A DNA stretch of 64,000 nucleotides from Setaria digitata (lineage: Eukaryota; Nematoda; Chromadorea; Rhabditida; Setariidae), in the NCBI GenBank assembly GCA_003640385.1, contig RCAB01000372.1, positions 1 to 64,000 on the forward strand, given 5' to 3'. Shown one piece after another: positions 1-12,040 of the stretch. The notes below the pieces were generated by a model. The model saw nothing but the letters and a program-made list of their open reading frames with translations, was not told the origin of the DNA and ran no database searches. The position numbers were made by a program, and so were the translations under genes. Position 1 is the first letter of the stretch. Each line of letters starts with the position of its first letter.

Positions 1-638
1 CAAAAAAAAAAAGCATCTAAACAGCAAAAATTTAAGAACCTAGGCAGTCGTTGTGGATTTCAAGGAGGAGGATGACAGGAAGACTGTTGGTTTCTTTTCT
101 GTTAAAAGATCGACGAGACACAATGAAAACGATAGTGAAGGAAAGCATTTTAATTAGGTTTCAAAGAAAAAAATAAACAGTGCTGCCAGACTTGTAGGAA
201 TGAATGTCACATCCCTCACATTTAGACAATGATCGAACATCGCAATGTTTAGTGGAAACATTGAAAGATGTCAGAAGAAGTTAAAGAAATGAGATGGATA
301 TTAAGATGGCATTATGGTGGTGGTAGCAGTACAGCAGGAAAGGGAAAAGATTTAAACTAATGCGACATTCTCGACATTCAGGGACAGTTCAACGGAAACA
401 GCTTCTTTCACAAAAATCCTTTCATTTTTAGTCAAGAAAAGCAACCGAAAGTGATGATGCATATATTAAGATTTAATCATGTTGTGTTAGGAATGACAGT
501 CACTCTTAAGGATCGTTGAGGCTTCATTGGCAACTGAGAAGTTTGAACTGAAGAACACTTTCAGGACGATATTTTAGCTATTAAGACGTTGGTGAAACAA
601 AAGCTGTCAAAGTTAGAAAGAGAACCATAGTGGAAAGA

Positions 639-842
639 TCAGAAGGACTTACTGTATATTCTGAGTTTCGAATACGTTGCACCACTCCATGTCGTGCGTA
701 CGAATTCGGTTCTTTGGACATTGCTTTCACTCAATGAATCCGAAATCTGTACCTTCAAGGGTTGGGTTCGTTTTGCATTATTCAATGTGCAGTAGATGCA
801 ACACAACAATACTATTGAGAATCTGATACTTGACAACCGCAT
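639..842 (-). CDS. Weak candidate: short secreted-type open frame
   Basis: This 67-codon minus-strand frame begins with a signal-peptide-like N-terminus: two basic residues, then a hydrophobic core (IVLLCCIYC) and a polar stretch. A GTAAGT donor-like site falls near its end (about 650). It lies just downstream of the two-exon candidate at 966..1276, so it could be a separate small secreted protein or chance. I found no matching downstream exon and recognise no family. Confidence 0.15.
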   Translation of the reverse strand: MRLSSIRFSIVLLCCIYCTLNNAKRTQPLKVQISDSLSESNVQRTEFVRTTWSGATYSKLRIYSKSF

Positions 843-965
843 TTCATCGCTTCTCTCTTATTTTGTTTCAGTCCATTATCCGTAGTTCCGGTATTCAAAC
901 AGTATATAGTTGCGATTTAGTAATAGTTGTATAGGAATCAACAAATGTGAAATTCAAATCAAAAT

Positions 966-1276
966 TCAAAGTTTCTCAAGATATGCAAAACACTGAAGTG
1001 GAATCAATTGCAGTGATAGATTTTCATTGATAAGTGACAGCTGAATAATGTCAGGTGATTTTAAATCACTGGAATGGAACTAGAGGAATTCGTCGAGAGG
1101 AGTCTGACATTACGTGTACATACTTGCATTCCGGCATTCACAACGCACTCAACCAGTTCCACTACAATAGAAGGTAGAACTCCAAATTCGATCGCGAAGA
1201 AGCCGAAAAGGTTAGCAGCGATTATAATGCAAGTGTATTCAATAAATGATATAATTCGCTTCTCCAAATTAGCCTT
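966..1276 (-). CDS. Partial gene candidate: hydrophobic small protein, last two exons
   Basis: Two exons read well on the minus strand. The first (1276..1124, 51 codons) follows an AG acceptor and ends at a good GTATGT donor. It encodes a strongly hydrophobic stretch of about 35 residues (CIIIAANLFGFFAIEFGVLP is its core) that could be a membrane segment or signal anchor. The second (1040..966, 25 codons) follows an ATTATTCAG acceptor, joins in phase 0 and ends in TGA after a Leu-rich tail. I found no start codon or upstream exon. An antisense frame of 152 codons overlaps on the plus strand, but it is AT-driven and has no splice context. The family is not recognised, and function cannot be inferred beyond likely membrane association. 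Confidence 0.4.
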
Positions 1277-4200
1277 CTATTACTTATTATCATCCTTTAT
1301 AATAAGAAAATATGCATTTCTATCACATATTGACTTTTCCTCTATCACATCTATGTCTCCTGAGATTCATAAGTTAGTGAGGTCTCCCATCTCAAAACAT
1401 CCTCGCACAGAAAGATGCAGAAATCAAATGTATTGTATATTTATTTCTGTCGAAAAAAAACTGGAGAACCTCTCTAAATATTCCTTGAAAATAACGAATG
1501 CGTCCAGAAGGGTGTTTTTTTTAAAACTATAAGAACTAGTAAACTTATAAGAAGAATTCGAAACACTTCAATACTGAACCTTTGCGAACATTTTCAATTC
1601 GACAATCGCAAAGGAGAAAACTAGCTTTATTTTAATTTTCTTCTAGCAAGATAGGAAAGAATTTAGAAAAGAGAAAATTCTGAGGAAAAACAGACATAAT
1701 TTTTGAAATCTGCCAACTACTTGCTTGATAATATTTTATCTAGAAAAAAAATGATATATATTTTATTGTGTTCTACTGCTCATCTAGAAAGTTATGTATT
1801 AACCAAAAAATTCTGGGAAAGTGATAACCGATGAGAAGGACCTGAAATGTTATATGCCACCATATATATTTGTTCTCTTCCCATTTCACAAAACTTGGAG
1901 CAGTCATTTTGATTGATATTACACTTTCAGCTTTATCCAAATTACCTTTCGGCCAGTAAGAAGCGAAGTAAATAAAAACAGATTGGATATAAGGTAAAGG
2001 TTTGAACAAAATTTCCTTTGTTTATTACACTACATACAAACATAAATAAGCAATTGCATAGTTTAATCTAAAAAGTTTCCGATTTCGATAATCCACTTTC
2101 TCCATGAGAAAAATGGGGAGAGAATAATTAAATTTTAGATAAATATTGTTAGCATGGCTAAATAGGACCAAAATTATTCCAATTGAATGTATGGAATCTA
2201 TTTTAGATCCTTCTCGAAGGCCAAATATTTTGAAAAATGATGTATTTACGATGCGTAAATATTTTGACACCCATAGGGATTTAACTTAACGAAATAATAC
2301 CAAAATAAAATAAATAATTAGCAAGTAAAACTAGGAAAATTAAGCAATTAGATCATTCAGAAAAAATGAACTAATTTATTAAAAAAACCACACTGGGTTA
2401 AATTTTTTGATTGTAGTCTGTTAAATAACTTTATTAAATGTAATCGTCGAAGTGAACTAACAAACATACCATTTCTTTTTCGGGTTTATTAATCCACCAC
2501 CTGTATACCAGCTGTTGAGAAATAATAAAAATATTGTTAAAATGTTTTTTTTTTCAGACTGAACTGAATGTCAGTAACGGAATGAGAAATAGAAATTTAT
2601 TTCTCTTAGTAATACTGTTACAGAGATTATACCGTTCTGCCACATTCGGATTTAGCGGGAAGAAAATATAATGAGATTTCCGATTTACTCCATTCAAAAA
2701 AAGCATCAGCCAAGTTTTACCAAAAAATCAAGGGGAAACGGATTCACAAGTTTTCAGTGAGTAAAATTTTAAAAGTGTTTTTACCCGCTAACTAATTTGA
2801 TTGCTCACGAGCTTAGGAAATGTACCCACCGCTCCGCTTATAAAGATATTCTCGAAGTATTCCAATGACTGATGGATGAAAGACTGTGACACAATCTGAT
2901 GGAGATGATAAATTATGAAAATATCCGCAATCTATGCAGTAATCTTCGAAAGCACTAAACATTGGATAAACAAACTACTCATAAACAGAACACTATTATG
3001 GCAAATTAAAGAAATATCTTAGGTAAAGGCAGTAGTATATTACTAACCGAAGAATTGATCTCTTCTCAAATGGCTTTATGAAAGAGTTCTGAAAGACTAA
3101 GGGTAGAAGAGAAGAGCAGCATATTCGAAATGATTTTTCATCATAATATAGTGTTCTGTTCTCGACTGCGATTGATGGCTAAAGGCCTTTCCACTCGTGA
3201 AGTCTTATGCATCGCAAAGAGAAGCACAGGGTACGGAAAGTGTGAATGCCAATATCTTAGAGAACCTAAGTTGATCTGAAAATTTGTTGCGAGGGAAAAG
3301 AAGCCTAGAAATGATAATTACAGCAGTCAATTTGGAAAGTTAATTAAAATCTGTGCTAAGGAAAACTGCTAAGTAGGACAAAGGTTATAGTACCATAGAA
3401 AAGACGGTGAAGAATATCGGCCGACGGAAAGTTGGCTCAAGTGAAACTTCAGTGAGCGGTGTTTAAGTCGAAATCAGACAACATCGATCAAAAATTCGCT
3501 TCAGATTAAATGTTAACCAAAAGACAAAAGTGCACTAAGTTATTTGAAAGAAGATTTAATTTTCATTTAAGCGACAAATCCCTCACATTTTTCACGGAAA
3601 TCACTAAGAAATAGAATAGCTAGAGTAAATTTTAGTATCAGGAAAGTTCTACAGCCACAAATTAATTGTGAAGGCATTCGCGTGCAACCTTTTGTTATTA
3701 TGACAAAATGTAGAATTTAACATCATTTAGATTTTCATCAGATTGGTAGCAGCTGTCAATTGTGGCAAGTGGCTTAAATTTATAGGAACTATTGAAGCCA
3801 CCGTTATAACTCATTATGCAAAATAAGAAAAACAAAATTTTGAAAATATGAGAACCTTAAACAGAACAATAAAATTACTCGTGCATTCCTGAGATTTTCA
3901 CCGTTCGAAAATTTAGATTTGTCAATCATTTTTACAGCTTTTAAACCAAAATATTAAAAGTCTTAGGCGTATTAACGTTGCTTGGCTATTGATTTGGCCA
4001 ATTTGTTTAATGCCAAGTACTTGTTGGAAGCGAAAATTGATAAAACACATCAAAAGGTAATTGCAGTCGTCAAATTTTTTATTCCATGAATTTATTTTAC
4101 ATATATGAAATGGATTCAAAATTCCATAAATTTTTCATTTTCTACGGTCTTCCATATGGTTAGATCAAATAACTGAAAATTTTGGCTCATTATTACAAGC

Positions 4201-7200
4201 ACATTTTTTCGAAAAATAGAAATGATTAATATTTTTTTTCTAGATTAGCCATTACTTCGTCACATTTTACTCGAGAAGGTGTTATGATTTAAAGGATAGA
4301 GAAATAAAGCACAAAATCAAAAAAATTATTGAAACTAGGAAAAATTATAAAAACTTGAAATAAAATTAATAAAAACTTGAAATATTTTTAATAAATGAAA
4401 AATAGTTGTAATGAAAATTATAGATATTTATATGAACCCTGAACTCAGTTGTGATTCTATTCAATCCAATAGCAGTCAAAATAGGAAATGTTGAATAACT
4501 GAGTTTCTTAGCTTTTCATAACAAAAAATGATTTGAAAAAATTGAAAAAAATGAGAAGAAATAAAAAAGACAAATAGAAAAATTAGCTATTCAATTATCT
4601 ATCTAAATTTTTCATGTCAATATTGAGAAAATTCATAAAGCAACAAAAACGATATAGATCATTAACAGAAATAGCGGTAATGACTACTTATTAATTATAA
4701 TCAAACAAAATTATTGTTTCATCATTTCTTTAACTTTCAGTGTTTGTTCATAGGTATTGGTGCTTTACCTTCTAAAAGATATTTTCGAACAAAATTTAGT
4801 CTCAGGATAGCTACTTAATAGTCTTTTTCAAATAAACTTGAATTTAATGTGAATTTCAAGCAAATTTTTTTTTGATGTAAATAAATTAAATTATAAAGCA
4901 TCCATGAAATATTGAATTTTTAGCTAGAAAATAAATAATGTTCAGAGAATTAGACACATTTTTGTGCCAAGAGCAATAACTTCATGGAGTAAAGAGCCAC
5001 AAGAAGAATGATGAACCCTTACTAAGGATTAATTTTTCGCTGAATTTCATAAGCTTAAGCTGAGATAATCCCGGCTGAAAATTATTGAATCTGTAACTAA
5101 AAATAGCAAACAAGTCTAATGATAGTTCCATTCAGGTATAGAAACATTCTCTGTTGGTCCTGGTTAAATGTTATAATCATTTATCTAGGCTTCACAGTTA
5201 ATTCGATTCTTGTTTATTGCAAGTTAGCTTATAACTCTTCCAAATAATGCATAGATATTTTGTCACTGTTATGGTTTAAATCACAAATGTTCAAAGTGCG
5301 AGAATGGACTTAAAACAATTTTGAGTCTTTGTAAAATCACTGAGAAGCTCAGCTTCTCAAAAGGACCAACTTCACTTCAAACTTGAAGCACATTTAGATA
5401 TCATTTGTCTTGTTTTCTTGTCCTGGTAAGAATATTTCTCGATACCGATTACAGTCTAATGAGGATGAACTTATTGGTTCCAGTGCTAATGCTTACTGAA
5501 AATGCAAATAACTGATGTTCATTCTATCAAACGGCTTGTGAATCAATGAATCAAAAGGTATTAATCAAATTTATTTGGCATTTTCTGGGGAGAAGAAGTT
5601 CTCTTAGACTATTGTGAACAATGCTAAGACGTAATCCTCCTTCATACTCGGTGAAACAAAATATTTGCACGGACTGAGCAAAAGTAACTGAAGTAATTGT
5701 TAAGATGATGTAGAAGTGTTAAAAAAACAGACGTGAGCTAGTTCTAGTCTTCATGGCATATCGAACAAAGCGACACTTTATTAAGATGAATGAGAACCTA
5801 ATTGCACATTCTCATAAATTATGTTTCGTTGGATAGCAATAATAGTATTTTTGTATCATAAATTAATGAATTCATAGTTTATTCAAGGTTTGACATGTTT
5901 CTTTGTGATGATGGCAGTTATTAAGGTTGAAAGACTCAGTTGCAAATTAAGCAACCTGTAATTATGGTCATCTCATATTTGAAAGAGGCGATAATGGCTA
6001 CAAACACGGTACTATGTTGATCACTAAAGTGATGCACCTGACCTTATAGAGTTTGCGAATGTAGTAAAATTTTTCAAATTTTCTGCTTCAAGTAATTTTT
6101 GGCTAAGTTTACGAAAAATTTTGTAAATCCGTTTTATAATTTCCCATTGAAGAGATTTACAACAGCTTTTAATCAATTTGGGAACCATCAAACTATAAAA
6201 CTTTCCTGACGAATTACGTGACATCAAAATAGGTCTCTTTATTCAACAAATTGCTCTGCACAATACGGAGAGAAAATAATAAGGCTATTTTATGAGATAA
6301 AATTTCTGAAAGTGTCTTTGCATGAAAAAATGCCTTCCTATTAATGGAATTTAAGTACTTTTAATTTCCTGTTGTTTTTATAAGCTTAATGAATAGAATG
6401 TGAAGAATCAAACTATAAAATTCTTCAAGAGCTTTTGAATTGAGCAAGGCAAATCAAACCCATTTGTATGTGATACAATTTTTGAAAATAGTAAATTTCA
6501 GTATTTGTGAGTAAGGTTTTTGACTGAATTTTCCCATTCTGTTTATTTAACTCTTTACAGACATAGACCACTCTAAATTTAGTTCAATTTTAGATCACAT
6601 TAATTTCTAGGTGTTGTGCAGACGTGTATGTATGTATGGATACAATACATTCAATTGTGTTTTCTCTTTGGTTATTAATAAGTTTGTCAAGGTGCAATTT
6701 TAAATTTTTGGAAAGTTTTTCAAGATTAAAAACCAATGATTGGTATTTACGGTAATTTTTTTTCAGTCTAAAATTATAGTATTTAGTAGTGGTTAGTCAC
6801 TTTCTACACCTACCAAATTTGTTTTAATTATTCAGTTTCTTCTTGTCTTGAAGGAACTCCTAACTTGCTGGTTCTGAAATGATTAATTAAATCCAGTTTA
6901 TTTAATTCATTAAGCACTGAACAATTTGGAAGTGTAATAAATTCTACTAGGTGCCAGTGATAATGATAGCACTATCTTGATTCCATACTAAATTTAAGCT
7001 GAGGTTAGTATTCTCTCAACCAATTAAAGTTAGTTTCTAATGTAAGATATACACTTTGGAAATATGCATATAGAACAAGAAAAAGTTAGCTTGTGCAGAG
7101 CAATAATGTAAGAAATATCTCAGCAAACTCCCTTCAGTGGTAATAGATATTAGACTTAAAAGATCATGAGAAGGCCTAACTGGAGAAAGAAGTAAAGCTT

Positions 7201-9051
7201 AAAAAAAAAAAACATCCTAAAATTTGCAACTTGTGTGGAAAGTTGGTGGATCTACGAGGGCATTGTTTTATTTAAAAAAGTGAATTGAGTGAGGAAGGTC
7301 TCATATTTATTTTAATCTATTTCTCTTCCAATTTCAAAATAAGCGAATTAGTCATTAATCCTTAATAACATAAGCTGTGACATACTGAGAAATGAGCAGT
7401 AATCAACTTGATCTGACTTGAATCTACTTTATAATCATTGACAAAATAACATGGCTATGACTAAATTAAAGAGAATCTAATTAACATTTCAGTTAGCACT
7501 CAAATCAAATTCAGTGAACTTTTTAAGGGATACTACATAAAAAACCGAACTTCATTTCAGGTATCGATTTGAACTACAAAAAATTCAGAATAGTAATATG
7601 AATATCTTAATAATCATCATTATCAAAACAGCAATAAATAAAAGTTCTCGTATTTCTGTTATGTTTATAGATCTTTGAATAAATCTTTCATACTGTTTTT
7701 CTAAATATCCCTAAAAATTTTGAATCGAAGTACAATTTAGTTGATTTGAAAACAAAAAGGTTTCCTTTTTGTTTTGAAAAAAAGAAAAATTCATTTTGGA
7801 GGGGATTTCGAAATAACTTATCATATAATCTACACTGATTGCTGAGAGTTTTAGAAACTATTTTTAGCCAAACGGATAGCCACAAAAAAGATTGAAATAG
7901 CTGAAACATACTTTAGGCTTAGGAGATTGAAGACAATTATTTGGCATTCCCATTGGACTAAAAACATTTTTCATACAATTACCCAACTTCGAAGACCGGA
8001 ATTTTTCTTATAACTTTGAAAAGTTGAAGCTAGGGTGCTAAGACATAATAAGGGGCAAACATATTCATCACGAAAATTTGTCTGCACTTGCTACTAGAAA
8101 GAAATTTGTCACTAACATGCAAGATTGAGTCTTTGTTGCAGTGAACTACAATTCTTAGGAGTTTGAAACTTTCTTTACACTTGAAGAAGTAATTTCTAGC
8201 ATCGTAGCTTAGACCGAAATTATCAACTGCAGTAAAGTATACTTGAATATATGCATGAGGTACTCTTATTACTCAATCAAACTAATTGTAACTAACCAGT
8301 CGTTCGGCTTGTTTACTTGGTTCACTAATGATAATTATAAGTTTGCAGTTTTTGTCGATCAAATCTAGTTTATTACAGTATCGAAAATAGTCTGTTTCAA
8401 CTGATTTGTCCTGGACAAATTATGTGACAGGACAATGAAAATATCCTCAACTGCTTTTGTATTTTTTCAAAAGAGAAAAGCACTGATGCATTTGTTAGGT
8501 AAGTTTAGCATATGCAAAGTATAATAGCACCTCTCAAGTTGGCTAGTAAGCAAATAATAGCCTTTAAATTTAATAGCTAGTTTCAAGATAACAGCGAACT
8601 CAAACTTCTAGATATATGAATAATTTATATGCAATTCACATGGAAAGCTCAAAAGAAACATTCGTGCTGGTTATAATAATAGAATCTGAAAACAGGCTTT
8701 CATATGTGCCACCATGGCTGTAATGTGATGAAATGATGCATGAAGATTAGTCTAAAGCTTTTGGAAAAGGGAAACATATATGGCACGACTAGGATGTGAT
8801 GCCTTGTCCCACTATTTTTGATTATTTCTCTCAAAACTTGATAAGTAATCAGTGAGTCAAGCTGTCACATTACTTTCCTATTTCTTTGGCTTTACTGCTA
8901 CTTGGCAAGCCAAATAATCATAAAATCCGGGCAGATTCGCGAGACATTTATTTCGCATAAAGAAATGTGAGTGAAAATTGTATCGAAATTCTTTGAAAAA
9001 AGAAATGCATTCAGTGTGATAATTTTTATACGTGATGGTTCAGTAAATGAA
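1277..9051. other. AT-rich stretch with no supported gene
   Basis: About 7.8 kb of AT-rich sequence with many short poly-A and poly-T runs. The open frames here (for example 1773..2009, 2025..2270, 6024..6227 and 7688..7909, all minus) are short, rich in Phe, Ile, Lys and Asn as expected from base composition alone, and lack convincing splice partners. I saw no RNA gene, long repeat or transposase signature. Confidence 0.5.
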
Positions 9052-9222
9052 CTAAAAAAATGACCATTGCTGTTGCCACTGTTGATTGGATCGTCTTTTG
9101 ATAAGGACATATTTGCTGTAATTTGATTCGTGATCATGATAATTCGTGTTAACGGTAGGTAGAGTGCCATAATCGATATCGTTCAGTATCCCGGCTAAAG
9201 TTATCTCATCACTGCTGGAAAC
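9052..9222 (-). CDS. Candidate terminal exon of an unrecognised gene
   Basis: A clean TATTTCAG acceptor on the minus strand is followed by 56 codons and a TAG stop. The peptide is mixed and hydrophilic (it contains DEITLAGILNDIDYGTLP and ends in a Gln/Trp-rich tail), which looks more like protein than AT noise. An open stretch just upstream on the same strand (about 9376..9600) could supply the preceding exon, using a weak GTAGTT donor in phase 0 near 9450. No family is recognised, and chance is not excluded. Confidence 0.3.
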   Translation of the reverse strand, partial: VSSSDEITLAGILNDIDYGTLPTVNTNYHDHESNYSKYVLIKRRSNQQWQQQWSFF

Positions 9223-9375
9223 CTGAAATACTGATATGTGAATGGAAGTAAACTTTCTCACAAAAGTTGCTTTTACTTTGGTCATTCGAGACTGATGAAG
9301 AGTTAGGTTACGTTTAAGACATCAAAAGAAGAGATGAGTCCATTTTTATGAACTATGATGTTAGATGATAAAAAC

Positions 9376-9600
9376 CTACAGTGTGATGAACTTGCTTATT
9401 TGAATTTGCCGACTGAAACATAATAGGCAGCAGCTCTCAACTACACGAAATTGTCTCAAGTAGTCTACTGTAAGGAACTTAAATTCTGGAGCTGTTTGAT
9501 ACAAATTTTTTGAAGCTTTATCAATAAATGTAAAATAAACAGATTGAGGATCAAATTTCAAGGTACAATTGAAATTTGTACTGAGTGCATCATTAAAACT
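9376..9600 (-). CDS. Possible upstream exon of the 9.05 kb candidate
   Basis: The minus strand is open for about 74 codons here, including FDPQSVYFTFIDKASKNLYQ. It could join the exon at 9222..9052. The exon ends are undefined: a weak GTAGTT donor keeps the frame, while GTAGGT near 9385 would lead to an early stop. I recognise no domain, and this stands only as a companion to the terminal exon. Confidence 0.2.
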   Translation of the reverse strand, partial: SFNDALSTNFNCTLKFDPQSVYFTFIDKASKNLYQTAPEFKFLTVDYLRQFRVVESCCLLCFSRQIQISKFITL

Positions 9601-9919
9601 TTATATTTCATTTAACCAACAATCAATGAAAATGATATGTGTGCAAAGCTCTATGATAAGGGATTATTCTATTTCAGTGAAATTTTACACCTGGTCAAGT
9701 AGTCTTCTTAAACCTTCATCGCTTCATCCCTTCTGTGAAGAGTTGTGGATTCAGTACATTCCACGTGAACTTCAACAATTTACTACCAATTTTAATTAGT
9801 TATTAAAATGTAGTGCGTTTTAATATGTGCAATTGTGTGGTAAATTAACATTTTTGCAGTATTGCAGTAACATGAATAGTATTACAAGTTTCGTAGGTCA
9901 TATCATAATTTCCTTGTGA

Positions 9920-12040
9920 ATGAATGTGAATTTCAACAGCACAGAGGAAGAAAACCCCAGAGAAAAATATTTTGGAAAATTGGGACCGCTGGATCAGGTA
10001 AGCAGGAAAGAAAGAAACTGAGACTGAAACTTTAGTTAATTATTAAAATAAGCTAAAGATAATGACTCAATGTTTCGAAGTTATCCTAAATTTAAAGGTT
10101 CAGCACAAATTGCTAGTTTCCTCATAAATTACCGAAATCGTTCCTTATATCAGAAGTTGACATGAAGCTCTGTAAATAGGACAGAAAAGTTAATTTCACT
10201 TAGAGATTAGGAGGATAGTGAGCCGATAAACAGTACTTGAAATAGAACATTCCTCAGAATCAATCATCCCCAAATTGAACGCTAGTTAACAACTTCTTTT
10301 CTTGACGAATAGCTTTTAGACAGAATTAAATATCCCCCAAAACACATTTGTTTTTAGATATGTCCTATAATTTCACAAAGAAAAAGAGCAATGCAAGCTT
10401 TCGAATATTAAAAAGAAATTTTGATGGAAAATAATCAATTTCCTTTCTCTTATGTAAACAACGCTATTTTAGTAAAAAAAAATATCAAAGTATTTAAATG
10501 AGATAAATTAAGCTAGAATCGAAAAGTATAGGTGAAATAGCTGTTGTGGTGAATTCGTATAGATCTTTTAAAGTGTAATTTAAGAAAAAGTGCTGAAAAC
10601 TCATTCACTAAAAGCATAATTTGTGAAAAATTGCCAAGACAAAACAGAATACCCATTCATCCTGAATGATGTCAAAGTTTATATCATTGAGGCTGTTAAG
10701 TTGTCATAAGCGGTGCATAGCTCAAAAATATCCATTGAACAATTCGTCATTGGACAAAAACGAAAGGATAGGTTATAAAAGATTACTTCAAAGGTATTTC
10801 TACCTCTAATTTCCCTGTACTTTAAATTATTCAAAATTTTGTTATCGTAGATTGTAATATAAAAAAATCTCTTTTTTTTTTCTGTCCTTTCATGAATAAA
10901 AGAATTGCGATAAATATTCTGAAAATTCTGTGATTTTGATGGAAAAAATTTGAATAAAATTGTTTAGATATGCTTTAAATTTAATGAATTATTCTGACAT
11001 CTCTGAGTTCACTGTAGTAGCATCACCTTCTCTGCAATAAAACTGATAGGTATATTGCTAATTCATCGATCGTTATCATTTAAATAGTGAATGGATAAAT
11101 AAATGAAGAACGAACTATGCATTGGCAGAATAATGCTTGGATAAGTTCATATACACGACATGAAGACTGAATGTCGTTGAATAAGAATTCCACAGAGGCT
11201 ATTAAGGTTGCAAGAAAATGGAGATGAGAGGGAAGAGAGTGTAATAGCGAATTATCTTTTTCAGTTAAACTGACTAAGACCAAACTGGGTTGAGCAGAGA
11301 AATAACTGTCGTATATCTCTCTAGACAGATTATCAAACAATTCCAACATTTCAAAAATATTAATCTCAAACAATTCCGCTGAAAAACAGAGGACGAGAGT
11401 GGGACAACTGTCATTGTAAGCTGTTAATTGAAGTAGGCACCATTTCCAACTCCATCAGTGGAACTATGTTCATACCCGAAATGAAATTTCTCCTTTTTTT
11501 TCTTTTTTTAGTTCACTAAGCAATTACTATGAGGGCAATCGTTGAATGTAACTTTAAATAACTGACTCTGATCCAACACATATCGTCATATTAATAGATA
11601 GCAGAAGTGATATTTCGAAACGCTGCTTTTCTGTGTCCTCATAATTGACAATTTAGTGGATTTATTTGAAAGGGCTGCATAATCATAGTGAGATAATTAC
11701 TCGAAGGATCAGCTGACGATAATTCATTGAAAGAGTAGATGAAATATTGCCTATTTTTGTTAGGATAGTCTATGCATATGCTGGTGTCATTACAAATCCC
11801 AAGGTATATAGAAAGAAATAAGACGAAAAAGTTATGAACAGTAATATTAAAGTAATGAAAGAGTGCTATTAAAAACTTGCATTTATTATTTTTTTGCAGA
11901 ACAACATTTTGAAAAGAGTGGGAAATTTTGTAGAGATATCAAAAACATGCTCTTGTGGAATGGGAATGGCTTACTGCCTCCCAACATATCAAGAAAGTAT
12001 GGAAGAAGTGCGAAGTTTAATGGCTTTTGTTTCAACTTAA
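9920..12040 (+). CDS. Candidate small two-exon protein with a Cys cluster
   Basis: Exon 9920..9997 opens with ATG, encodes an acidic/polar 26-residue segment (TEEENPREKYFGKLGPLDQ) and ends at a GTAAGC donor in phase 0. Exon 11900..12040 follows a strong TTTTTTTGCAG acceptor, starts in phase 0, and encodes 46 residues with three cysteines (CSCGMGMAYC) before TAA. Together they make a 72-residue protein with no signal peptide, so more exons may exist upstream or within the 1.9-kb intron. The longer frame overlapping exon 2 in another register starts upstream of the acceptor and is probably a shadow. No family is recognised. Confidence 0.35.
11080..11390 (-). CDS. Weak candidate exon antisense to the 9.9–12.0 kb intron
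   Basis: A CTGTTTTTCAG acceptor on the minus strand leads into about 100 open codons ending in TAA at 11080. The peptide begins with acidic/hydrophobic ELFEINIFEMLELFDN and contains four cysteines near its end. The length and the acceptor argue for coding. The lack of any identifiable upstream exon and the AT-rich background argue against it. Confidence 0.25.

Noticed and set aside
1074..1532. 152-codon plus-strand open frame
   Set aside because: It is antisense to a better supported minus-strand exon pair, has a low-complexity AT-driven tail and no splice or family evidence.
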